A stretch of DNA of 38,750 bases from an uncultured Paracoccaceae bacterium (GTDB lineage Bacteria; Pseudomonadota; Alphaproteobacteria; Rhodobacterales; Rhodobacteraceae), in the NCBI GenBank assembly GCA_938049225.1, contig CALICM010000099.1, positions 1 to 38,750 on the forward strand. The letters are read 5' to 3'. Made by a program: the position numbers and the translations under genes. The notes beneath the pieces were generated by a model. It was not told the DNA's origin and searched no databases. It worked only from the letters and a program-made list of their open reading frames with translations. Shown here in pieces: positions 1 to 7,188 of the stretch; within the stretch, counting starts at the first letter, position 1, and the number at the start of each line of letters is the position of its first letter.

Positions 1-125
1 CGACCGGTCGTCTTCCTGGCAGGCAGGAAAGACTCAATCAAAGCCCACTCTTCCTCCCTGCAATCACTTGCATAGCGTCCCTTGTTGCGCTCATATCGAA
101 CACGGGTGATGTCAGTCCAAACCAT
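1..125 (-). pseudogene. IS5-family transposase, N-terminal part cut by the window edge
   Basis: Reading the minus strand from the ATG at 125 gives about 41 residues, open to the window edge. They contain a block of the type R-Y-A-S-D-x(3)-E-E-W-A-L-I-E-x-F-L-P, which is the conserved start of IS5-family (IS427-like) DDE transposases. The catalytic domain lies outside the window, so I cannot tell whether the gene is intact. It abuts the IS630-type remnant at about 205-318, which suggests that an IS5-like element inserted into an older IS630 element. Confidence 0.7.
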
Positions 126-204
126 GGCGATCTCCTTCGAACCTTTGACAATCCGAATGAACCACAAACAACTGATATCACTCAATGAGTTTCGGGGTGG
201 ACAC

Positions 205-318
205 TTAGGCGCGCGCAGCTTTACGGAAATGTTCGACGCTATCGCACAGGTCTGCGACTTCTATTCCCCGCAGGAATGCTGGAACTACTTCAAGGCTGCC
301 GGGTATGTCTCAGGTTAA
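205..318 (+). pseudogene. IS630-family transposase C-terminal remnant
   Basis: The reading frame ending at the TAA at 316-318 encodes R-S-F-T-E-M-F-D-A-I, then V-C-D-F-Y, then Q-E-C-W-N-Y-F-K-A-A-G-Y. This is the characteristic tail of IS630-family transposases. Nothing upstream within the window encodes the DDE catalytic part. The frame is interrupted near 180-205, where a sequence resembling an insertion-sequence end (GAGTTTCGGGGTGGACACTT) sits. It is a fragment with no expected activity. Confidence 0.65.
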
Positions 319-370
319 TCGCGGGATGCTTTAGCCGATGAGACATGTCTCAAGGTAAAGTCGAAACGCT

Positions 371-1195
371 TTAAAGGCTGTCGCGGTCAAATGCCGGATT
401 CCTGTGATCCAATCGGGGACCGTCAACGCCGGTAATTACCACAGTAGGGTCGGCAAGCTGTCGATCGACCTCGTGCACCAAATTGCGGGCGTTGTAGATC
501 GGCAAAAGATGTGTATCGAAAAACGCGCCGACAGCCTGATGCGCCACCTGCCGGATCGTTGACCTCAAGGCAGCGTAGTCGACCTCCACGCCGTTTCGTT
601 CGGCGACATCGCCGATGACTCCAATAACCGCGTCTTCGGTTTCCTTGATGATTTCTTCGACGGTCAGATCATCGTCCAGGACGAGGACTTTTTTGCCCTT
701 ACTGTCGGTCACAAGGGCGGAGTCCTCCCCCGCCTCCAGATCAACGATGGCCACTGCACCGTCATCCGTCTCTACCAATTCGGGACCCTCATCGGATTCG
801 ACGATCTCCACCGTAATCTCAAGCGCATCTTCGCTGTCGAGCTGATTGAGCGTCTCGCCGATGGCAACCGCCTCCTGCTCGGACCTGGTGTCTTCCGTTT
901 GGCCATCGATCCCATCCGCCAAAACCTCCCGGCCTTCAGTGGTATCCAATAAATCGTCCGTTTCACCGATAATAGCGGCGCTCAAGCCCTCGGCCGCATC
1001 ATTGTCCGAAGCTTCCGCATCGTCTCCACCCGTATCCACCACTGAATCGAAACGCTTGTGGTTCCGGTTGCCGCGTAGCGCCTCCAAGCTTTCATCGCCA
1101 GCACCTTCATGAATCTCTGCTTCATCAGCGGTCGACGACTGGGTTTGGTTGTCATGAAAAAGGGAAAGGGTGTCCCCAATGAGATCATCGGCCAT
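371..1195 (-). CDS. hypothetical strongly acidic protein, 274 aa
   Basis: I do not recognise this family. Residues 1-190 are dominated by Asp, Glu, Ser, Thr and Ala and look unstructured. One stretch near 120-180 repeatedly alternates acidic and beta-branched residues (for example T-V-E-I-V-E-S-D-E-G). The last 90 residues are less acidic and look folded (V-D-Y-A-A-L-R-S-T-I-R-Q-V-A-H-Q-A-V-G). There is no signal peptide or membrane segment. The ATG at 1195 has an AAGGA about 10 nt upstream. The gene runs in the same direction as the AraC gene upstream but is separated from it by about 116 bp, so it is probably its own unit. Its position beside IS remnants makes recent acquisition possible, but this cannot be shown from sequence alone. 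Confidence 0.6.
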   Translation of the reverse strand: MADDLIGDTLSLFHDNQTQSSTADEAEIHEGAGDESLEALRGNRNHKRFDSVVDTGGDDAEASDNDAAEGLSAAIIGETDDLLDTTEGREVLADGIDGQTEDTRSEQEAVAIGETLNQLDSEDALEITVEIVESDEGPELVETDDGAVAIVDLEAGEDSALVTDSKGKKVLVLDDDLTVEEIIKETEDAVIGVIGDVAERNGVEVDYAALRSTIRQVAHQAVGAFFDTHLLPIYNARNLVHEVDRQLADPTVVITGVDGPRLDHRNPAFDRDSL

Positions 1196-1311
1196 TGTGC
1201 ATCGATCCTTTGCTCAGAGGTAGATCATATTCAAAGAATGTAACTTATAAGCTCAGCGACGACTATGCGGGGACCTACGATGTTTTCTACGTGCTCGCGC
1301 AGTTTCCCGGG

Positions 1312-2163
1312 TTAGCGCGCCTCGAATGGGTCGGCTTGGGTGCGCTTGCGGAAAAGGCGTGGTGTGCTGCCGGTCTGGTCGCGAAACAGACGATAGAAGT
1401 GGCTGATATTTTCGATACCGCAATCCTCGGAAATCTCGCGGATGGACAGTTCCGTGCTGCGTAGCAACTCTGCCGCGTGGCTGATCCGAACCTGATTTAC
1501 ATAGGCCGATGGGGTCAGTCCTAAGACACCGCGACAGGTCCGGCAGACATGTTCATGGCTGCGCCCCGCGGCGTCGGTCAAGCCAGCGGCGCCGCGACGA
1601 AAGTACTCCTTTTCCCGGACAGTCCTGCAAGCATTGACGAACCAGCGCGGACCCGGCGCCTCGGGCTGAACCCCTATGTCAATCAATTCGCCTGCCAGCA
1701 ACAGCAGAAACTGCTCGATCCGCGCCAGTGAGCGGACCTGGGTCCTAAGCCTGGACGCTGCCTGAAGCAAAGTGCTCAGCTGAGTGCCCGAAAGCCGCCA
1801 CGGTGACGGCGTGGGGTCCGGGGTGTCAAACAACCGCCCGGCAAATTCGGCAGCATAGCGGCTGGCAAGATGTGCCGCGGTTTCAGCCCTGAACGCCAGA
1901 TTGACAATCTTACATCCAGTGGCCTCGTCAGCCTTGAAAGCGTGGGTGTCTGTCGGTCGGATGCATATCATATCCCCTTGTCGCAATGATTGGACCGTGC
2001 CGTTAATCCAATGTTCCGCCTGTCCTGTTTCCACCCAAAAAACTTCGAAGAAATCGTGATCATGGGCAAATCTGGGGAACCGCCTTGCCAAGGGCTTCAT
2101 CGCGACATGAAACGCTTCCGACGGCTCGAGCAGATCATCAATATGAAATCTCTTAGCCTCCAT
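1312..2163 (-). CDS. AraC-family transcriptional regulator with N-terminal cupin sensor (copy 1)
   Basis: A DNA-binding regulator of 283 aa. The N-terminal half is a cupin-like ligand domain (H-D-H-D-F-F-E-V near residue 35, then W-I-N-G and I-R-P-T-D-T-H-A-F). The C-terminal ~100 residues form the double helix-turn-helix (G-R-S-H-E-H-V-C-R-T-C, G-L-T-P-S-A-Y-V-N, I-S-E-D-C-G-I-E-N-I-S-H-F-Y-R-L-F). The ATG at 2163 is preferred over a GTG two codons upstream at 2169. It is divergent from the PhyH gene at 2301, its likely target, and its closest relative here is the regulator at 23167-24033, which aligns almost without gaps. A shared 28-bp element starts 44 bp upstream of its ATG, so it probably also regulates itself. 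The ligand is unknown; the cupin type fits sugar or other carbon-source sensors. Confidence 0.88.
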   Translation of the reverse strand: MEAKRFHIDDLLEPSEAFHVAMKPLARRFPRFAHDHDFFEVFWVETGQAEHWINGTVQSLRQGDMICIRPTDTHAFKADEATGCKIVNLAFRAETAAHLASRYAAEFAGRLFDTPDPTPSPWRLSGTQLSTLLQAASRLRTQVRSLARIEQFLLLLAGELIDIGVQPEAPGPRWFVNACRTVREKEYFRRGAAGLTDAAGRSHEHVCRTCRGVLGLTPSAYVNQVRISHAAELLRSTELSIREISEDCGIENISHFYRLFRDQTGSTPRLFRKRTQADPFEAR

Positions 2164-2207
2164 GATCACAATTAAAGCGAAGAAGACCCAAGAAACCCAG
2201 ATAAAAT

Positions 2208-2235
2208 ATCAAAATGGCATAAAAAAAGATCAAAG
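2208..2235. promoter_or_regulatory. putative AraC operator, copy 1
   Basis: Two direct ATCAAA half-sites start at 2208 and 2229, exactly 21 bp apart (two helical turns), with an A-rich spacer. The 28-bp element matches the one at 24077-24104 at 24 of 28 positions. Both lie 43-44 bp from the ATG of a paralogous AraC gene, in the divergent intergenic region. The 21-bp half-site spacing is usual for AraC-family binding sites. Binding itself is inferred. Confidence 0.6.
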
Positions 2236-2300
2236 CAAGCGGATGATGGAACAGGCGCAACGCTCTAAGCTTACCTCCAGAACAAGCCGCCGGAAGCATC

Positions 2301-3131
2301 ATGACACACGCGCCACACGAACTGTCCTTTGCCGCCGCGTGCCCTGGCCTAGGGTCGGCGCTAACCGCTGAACAGATAGCGACCTACAACGAATTGGGCT
2401 TCTTGCAGCCCTTTGACATCTTCAATGCGGCCGAGATTGCCAAGATCCGGTACTACATTGATGGCCTGATGGCGGATATGGGCCCCGAAAGCGCCTATGG
2501 GATCAACTGTTATCAAGCGCGGCTGTCGGGCCTGTGGGATATTGCGACCGACCCACGTATCCTGGATTTGGTCCAATCCATCATTGGGCCCGACATCCTG
2601 TGTTGGGCGAGCGCGATCCTTTCAAAACCCGCGCACGAACCGCGCCGTGTCCCCTGGCATCAAGATGCTCCATTTTGGCACCTGTCCCCAACCCGCACGG
2701 TCACCGTGTGGCTTGCCATAGACGACACCGATGCGGAAAATGCCGCGATGCAGTTTATCCCAGGAACCCACACCAAAGGGGCCTTGGATATGGAGAAGGC
2801 GGGCTCAGACGCGGTCTTTCACCAGCAGACAGCCCTTCCAGACGACATTGGCGCCCCCTTCACGAATTGCTTACATGCAGGTCAAGCCTCGCTGCACGCG
2901 GATATGCTGGTACATGGATCGCCGCCCAATACGTCGGACAAACGTCGTTGCGGGCTGACATTGCGCTATTGCCCACCTGAGGTGCGGATCACGGACGACG
3001 TTTGGGCCCAAGGGGTTGAGGCGATCTTATGCAGGGGCCAAGATATAGCGGGCCGCTGGCAGCATCATCCGCGACCCGATAATGACGATATCACCGCGAC
3101 GCAAAGTCCACATGTCATGGGCAATAACTAA
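2301..3131 (+). CDS. phytanoyl-CoA dioxygenase (PhyH) family protein, copy 1
   Basis: A predicted cytoplasmic Fe(II)/2-oxoglutarate-dependent oxygenase of 276 aa. The iron ligands are visible: H-x-D in P-W-H-Q-D-A-P-F-W (about residue 118) and the distal His in L-V-H-G-S-P-P-N (about 204). An Arg-rich R-R-C-G-L-T-L-R-Y segment fits the 2-oxoglutarate carboxylate contact. The intact H-x-D argues against a halogenase of the SyrB2 type, where the Asp is Ala or Gly. The ATG at 2301 follows a GGAAG. It is divergent from an AraC gene, with a shared operator-like element between them, and no other gene follows in the same transcription unit. A second PhyH gene at 26797 sits in the mannosidase operon. 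The substrate is unknown: PhyH relatives hydroxylate acyl-CoAs, ectoine, phosphonates and other small molecules. Confidence 0.88.
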   Translation: MTHAPHELSFAAACPGLGSALTAEQIATYNELGFLQPFDIFNAAEIAKIRYYIDGLMADMGPESAYGINCYQARLSGLWDIATDPRILDLVQSIIGPDILCWASAILSKPAHEPRRVPWHQDAPFWHLSPTRTVTVWLAIDDTDAENAAMQFIPGTHTKGALDMEKAGSDAVFHQQTALPDDIGAPFTNCLHAGQASLHADMLVHGSPPNTSDKRRCGLTLRYCPPEVRITDDVWAQGVEAILCRGQDIAGRWQHHPRPDNDDITATQSPHVMGNN

Positions 3132-3641
3132 GCTCAGCGGTGGATCCGCCTATGCGGACGCCAGCGTCGTGAGCAGCCAGCAAAGAGCGGTCGCGCTTTG
3201 GCCGACCAGCTTTAACAAAGGCCATCGCGACAAACCGGTTCATAGAGCGCCCTTCGGCCAGCAAGCACATGCACGCTTTGGAACAGCGCGAAGCATTGCG
3301 CCGCAGCTGCCCATGGTCAAAAGCATCGCCACGGCGGCGTTACATCCTGAAAAAGTTTTACAAATATTTATAGCGGGTAATGCTTTCCCCAGAATATATC
3401 ACGTAATTCTGCAGTTTATTATAAAATCAATTTACAATATCTTTGGATGGCACCTTGTTGAAATAGAGTACTAATTCTGTACAACGCGCATAGAGAACGC
3501 ACAACCAAAGCGATAAATTTTTATCCGATTCTTGCTTCTGGATTGTTGTCATTTAACCTCGCAAAAAGATGAAAGCCTTTTAATCACTGAAATACTTAAC
3601 ACCACGACAGACCGATACTCTACCCCAAGATCGGAGCAATA
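3132..3641. other. intergenic region, AT-rich in its second half
   Basis: About 510 bp with no convincing gene. The first ~210 bp have coding-like composition, and a weak open stretch exists on the minus strand, but I cannot match it to any family. From about 3340 the sequence becomes clearly AT-rich, which fits a promoter region for the AraC gene at 3642. I see no ATCAAA-N15-ATCAAA element of the kind found in front of the other two AraC genes, and no strong terminator after the PhyH gene. Confidence 0.4.
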
Positions 3642-4481
3642 GTGTCGCTAAAAGATGATCATATCCACGGGTTGAAGGGCTACACGCTTGAGTGTCTGCG
3701 GCCCGGCACACATGTGCTGCGGCTTGAGCCCACCCAAGGGCTGTTGGACATTTACATCGGGGGCGGGACCGCAAGCTATGATGTCCGGAACATGGATGAT
3801 GCCCCTACAATCTGCGTTCCCAACTCGTTTAACTACATCCCCGCGGGGCTTACGGACAGGGTGGAGACCACCCGGTCCGGATCTTCGGTGCGTTTTTGTT
3901 TCTCACAACCCGCCGTTCGAATTATCCCGGCGAAACAAGCGCTCAGTAAACACAAGACACCTCTATGGAACAATCTTGATGTCGCCATGTTGGGCGCTGG
4001 CGAGATCATTTATGATTATCTGGCCAGCCCGACCAATGCCGTGAAGGAGGTCGAAACCTCGTTCTTGCGCGACCTACTCGCTATTCGTCTGGTGCAAATT
4101 ATCCAAAAAACGCAGCGAAAAACCAGCCAACCGCACCCTGCCCCTGTACAACGCGCCATAGAGCATATCGAACAAAATCTGTCAGACTCGCTGACGCTTG
4201 AAACAATTGCCGAGCACGCCAACACCAGCACCTTTCACTTCGCCAGGCAGTTTCGCGCAGTCATGGGCATCAGTGTGAGGCGTTACATCATTCTAAGGCG
4301 GATTGAGGTGGCACAACGCCTGATCTCGCACACTGATCAAAGCCTGGCCGAGATCGCTTACACAACCGGTTTCAGTTCCCAAAGCCACATGACGTCGGTG
4401 TTCCGCAGGTTTACGGGTCGAACGCCCGGTACGTATCGAAAACACACAAGTTCGGCCGAATACTTCGACGTCGGCGAATGA
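3642..4481 (+). CDS. AraC-family transcriptional regulator (third, unrelated type)
   Basis: A 279-aa regulator with a variable N-terminal half and a standard C-terminal AraC/XylS domain at about residues 171-275. Both helix-turn-helix units are visible (L-E-T-I-A-E-H-A-N-T-S-T-F-H-F-A-R-Q-F and L-A-E-I-A-Y-T-T-G-F-S-S-Q-S-H-M). The start is a GTG at 3642 with GGAG upstream, and no better ATG is nearby. The N-terminal half lacks the H-D-H-D cupin signature of the other two AraC proteins, so it senses something different. It lies downstream of the PhyH gene in the same direction, but the 510-bp gap argues for an independent promoter. Its target is unclear; the adjacent genes are candidates. Confidence 0.85.
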   Translation: MSLKDDHIHGLKGYTLECLRPGTHVLRLEPTQGLLDIYIGGGTASYDVRNMDDAPTICVPNSFNYIPAGLTDRVETTRSGSSVRFCFSQPAVRIIPAKQALSKHKTPLWNNLDVAMLGAGEIIYDYLASPTNAVKEVETSFLRDLLAIRLVQIIQKTQRKTSQPHPAPVQRAIEHIEQNLSDSLTLETIAEHANTSTFHFARQFRAVMGISVRRYIILRRIEVAQRLISHTDQSLAEIAYTTGFSSQSHMTSVFRRFTGRTPGTYRKHTSSAEYFDVGE

Positions 4482-4602
4482 TTGCGCATGTGGCATCGCA
4501 GCACGACTGTGCAACAGAAGGGCAGATTGCAGAAATATTATGTGGCCGTGACTAGTGCACATTTGTCGGGAGGCGACACTTGTCTAACAAGGAGATCAAC
4601 GA

Positions 4603-5349
4603 ATGCACATGCAGAACGACATTGCGGCTTCGGTTCCTAAAGACATCGACACAGCTCCCCAGCAAAGCGGGGAATGGCGCAATAACGCTCACGATATTAA
4701 GAACATTTTGGCATCCATTTCACTCATCGCCGACGAACTTGTAGGGTCGGCGTCTGGTCGGCCCCAAGTTTTGGGCAGCCGTCTTGAGCGTGGTTGCGCG
4801 CGAATTCTAGAGATTTGCGCGAACGAGCGGATAGAGGTGCCTGACCAAGAACACATGGGGCAAACAGCTTCTGATGTTATTGGCGATGTGGTCGATCTTG
4901 CTAACAGCCTGGCGGGCGATGCGGTCCGCGTCAGCGGCATGACTTTGGACATTCCACTTGAAGATCACCAGGCAACACCGTTGTTTCGCATCTTGGCGAA
5001 CTTGACCACAAATGCGGTGGTCGCGATGGACAAGGACGGTGGGTTAGTTGACATTTCCGTGCGACAGCACGGCGGCTCGCTTGAATTCGACGTGACAGAT
5101 ACCGGACCGGGCATGTTTGCGGAGTCGAAGGGAAAGAACGTAGAACCACTCAGAACCGGACTGCCGGTGCGTTCAGGTGCGGGCTTATCAATTGCCGAGG
5201 TTATGGCACGGCGGATCAAAGCACATCTGGAACTCGTGTCAACCGGCCCCGAGGGCACCCATTTTCGACTAACCCTGCCTTGTTCCGCGCAGCCCGTGCC
5301 AAACCTTAACGCACAGACCTCCTGCCGCGCCCTGCGGCCAACAGGGTAG
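4603..5349 (+). CDS. histidine kinase-like protein without sensor domain
   Basis: A 248-aa soluble protein with the layout of a bare transmitter module. An H-box is near residue 30 (A-H-D-I-K-N-I-L-A-S-I), followed by the dimerisation helices, an N-box at ~130-140 (L-A-N-L-T-T-N-A-V-V-A-M), a G1 box D-T-G-P-G-M at ~166 and a G2 box G-A-G-L-S-I-A at ~193. There is no PAS, GAF or membrane segment and no receiver domain. An AAGGAG lies 9 nt before the ATG at 4603. No response regulator is encoded nearby, so its partner is elsewhere. It could be a genuine orphan kinase receiving its signal through another protein, or a histidine-phosphotransfer protein built on a kinase fold (ChpT-like); the preserved N and G boxes favour the kinase. 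Confidence 0.75.
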   Translation: MHMQNDIAASVPKDIDTAPQQSGEWRNNAHDIKNILASISLIADELVGSASGRPQVLGSRLERGCARILEICANERIEVPDQEHMGQTASDVIGDVVDLANSLAGDAVRVSGMTLDIPLEDHQATPLFRILANLTTNAVVAMDKDGGLVDISVRQHGGSLEFDVTDTGPGMFAESKGKNVEPLRTGLPVRSGAGLSIAEVMARRIKAHLELVSTGPEGTHFRLTLPCSAQPVPNLNAQTSCRALRPTG

Positions 5350-5414
5350 GTGATCACAGGTCACGACGCTTCGGTACGCTCTGTCCAACTCCAGCACCGA
5401 AGCATTATCTGCCC

Positions 5415-5443
5415 GCAGCGTCCCGGCGCTGCTGGCAGTTTTT
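5415..5443 (+). terminator. possible terminator between convergent genes
   Basis: A 6-bp stem GCAGCG / CGCTGC with a 6-nt loop at 5415-5432 is followed six bases later by a run of five T (5439-5443). It lies between the ends of the kinase gene and of the convergent HAD gene. The stem is short and the T-run is displaced, so the call is weak. Confidence 0.35.
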
Positions 5444-5479
5444 GTCTCAACGCGATCACTACAAGTATTGACCCTAAGA

Positions 5480-6160
5480 TCACTTACGTTTCATCCGTTT
5501 CGCACCAGCACGCGCGCCGAATGCACGGCGGTAGCGAGCGTTGGGCCATTTACAAAGCAGCCCGTTTCCAACACGTTCCAGCAGATCCTGATCACTTACA
5601 TGGTCGGTGACCAGGGTCGCATGATCCAAGTCTTCTGAACGGAACCGGGCCTCGGCCAGTGCGCGCTTGCCGGTTTTGCGCCACCGTGCGCCCGCGAGCA
5701 ACGGGCCGGCGACAAGGCTGGCCGACGGCAGGGACAGATGCATCAGAAGCGGTTCTATCAGCCGACGAAACCCGTTGGACAGGATAACAATCTGCCTCGG
5801 GCGGGCAGCCACGATACAAGTCTCCAGGTATTGATTGGCATGCAGTCGGCCCAGACGTGGGGCCGAGGCGGTCCAAGCCCTTAGGGACCAAGGCATAAGG
5901 CAAATGATCGCAAGAACCCTAATCCAATCGCGATAAATATACGAGCCTCCCCGCCCGCCCAGAACCCGCCACAAACGCAGACGATCTAGCGTCCAAAGAA
6001 TGGTCGCAGCCAACGCTGCAGGACGAGCGCTTGCCAAAAAGGCCTCGGTCGAATTGCGTAACCATAGGGTTTCGTCGTAGTCCACAATCAGCAGTTGGCC
6101 CCGCGCCGAATCCAGTGCTTGGGGCAGTTTGTCGGGTTCGGTCTCGCGATATGTGGTCAT
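5480..6160 (-). CDS. HAD-superfamily phosphatase of the EPS locus
   Basis: A 226-aa protein with the HAD core motifs. Motif I is V-D-Y-D-E-T-L (nucleophile Asp27, acid Asp29), motif II is I-L-S-N-G-F, a Lys region is K-T-G-K-R, and motif IV is T-D-H-V-S-D-Q-D. A long helical cap insertion follows motif I, with a hydrophobic patch (I-R-V-L-A-I-I-C-L-M-P). This resembles the HAD domain found fused to UbiA-type prenyltransferases, which is believed to dephosphorylate a lipid-linked sugar intermediate. The frame is open for 48 more codons upstream (to 6304), but that stretch has unlike composition and the first HAD motif fits the ATG at 6160. It is transcribed away from the rest of the cluster. 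A matching membrane protein may be the one at 20990-21886. Confidence 0.75.
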   Translation of the reverse strand: MTTYRETEPDKLPQALDSARGQLLIVDYDETLWLRNSTEAFLASARPAALAATILWTLDRLRLWRVLGGRGGSYIYRDWIRVLAIICLMPWSLRAWTASAPRLGRLHANQYLETCIVAARPRQIVILSNGFRRLIEPLLMHLSLPSASLVAGPLLAGARWRKTGKRALAEARFRSEDLDHATLVTDHVSDQDLLERVGNGLLCKWPNARYRRAFGARAGAKRMKRK

Positions 6161-6554
6161 GCTTGGCGATCTCGCAAAGACGATGCGTGATGCCGAGGGG
6201 CGCAAAAGATCTGATCGGGCCGGATTTGTTCCGCCATGACAACGCCCTGTCCCCCAAAAGCCCGACCGATTCGGTGCACCAACGCATACATGCGAAACCC
6301 GCAATCATCCATCGGCTGCATTCCGCTCACTCCCTCTCGCAAAGCGCGAGCGTCTCCGTTTCAAACATCTCGCTAAAATCCACGTAATTTCAATTAATAT
6401 CAACCCATTAGGCTATGTGACGGCATTGAAGCAAAAAAATCATGTGAAATCCTCAAGTAAATTATTTCGCGGAGAACCGCCTGCCAAAGACCCGGGAGTC
6501 GTCAAACGTTAATTTCTCCATCATTTATTAACCCGTGATTGACACGGTTATCTC
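6161..6554. other. divergent intergenic region before the small membrane protein
   Basis: About 390 bp between the HAD gene (minus) and the membrane-protein gene (plus). The left part is an open but unconvincing upstream extension of the HAD frame. The right part is AT-rich. It contains an inverted repeat, GTTAAT at 6508 and ATTAAC at 6527 separated by 13 nt, 22 bp before the ATG at 6555, which is a candidate regulator site. Confidence 0.4.
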
Positions 6555-6950
6555 ATGCCTGGCAACCACACAAAAAATGGTCAGATCGTTATAAAAAATG
6601 ATCAGATGTCGGTAGAGGAAACGACCGACTGTGGTGCAAATGGCACTGTGGACCCAAAATCTAATAATGCGCAGGAAATCAGCGCATCCGGGGAAGAAGA
6701 AATGGCGACATCAAGTCCCAATGATAACATGAATCCGGTCGGCGCGGCAGCGGCGATGTTCTGTGGTTTGATCACAGCGTTTCTGGCGGCAGCGATCGCG
6801 ATATATGCTGGGTTTGGCTTCTTCGGTGTCGTAGCAGTTTATATTGCTGTTGGGTCAACGTTCACGCTTTTTGCCGCTTTTTGCGCTACATACGTGCGTT
6901 TCGAAACCCGCGTGAGTTTAAAACCGCTTGAGCGGCAGGCACGCGACTGA
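6555..6950 (+). CDS. small membrane protein with hydrophilic N-terminus
   Basis: A 131-aa protein of no recognised family. Residues 1-60 are polar and rich in Asn, Glu, Ser and Gly. Two closely spaced hydrophobic segments follow at ~64-85 and ~87-112 (G-L-I-T-A-F-L-A-A-A-I-A-I-Y and V-V-A-V-Y-I-A-V-G), then a short basic tail. The start could also be an ATG at 6606 or at 6702, which would leave mainly the membrane part. It stands alone between two minus-strand EPS genes. A role as a small accessory membrane protein of the EPS system is only a guess from position. Confidence 0.55.
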   Translation: MPGNHTKNGQIVIKNDQMSVEETTDCGANGTVDPKSNNAQEISASGEEEMATSSPNDNMNPVGAAAAMFCGLITAFLAAAIAIYAGFGFFGVVAVYIAVGSTFTLFAAFCATYVRFETRVSLKPLERQARD

Positions 6951-7188
6951 CACGCGCTCAGAGTCGGTCTGACCCAACAAAAGTGCGGTAGCTCCCTTTT
7001 TTTGCGTCAAACCAAACACAAGCGGGGTAATTGGCACAAATAGTCAAGCTCTAGGATCTGCCGTCCCGATGGGGATGAACATCCTTTAGCATTTCGACGT
7101 AACCCAAAGTCAACCTTCATTGCCTCTCGCCTTTGGCTCGAACACAAAAGCCGATCAGAGAGGCTTCAGGTTAAGGTCGAAGCGCGTC

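Noticed and set aside
615-1112. Open frames on the plus strand opposite the acidic protein gene.
   Set aside because: They are Ser/Thr/Pro-rich shadows produced by the Asp/Glu-rich coding strand.
2301-3131. The first PhyH protein as a possible halogenase.
   Set aside because: The iron-binding Asp of H-x-D is present; halogenases of this fold have Ala or Gly there.
3082-3474. A 130-codon open frame on the plus strand after the first PhyH gene.
   Set aside because: It starts inside the PhyH gene in another frame, has no recognisable motif, runs into AT-rich sequence and has no ribosome site.
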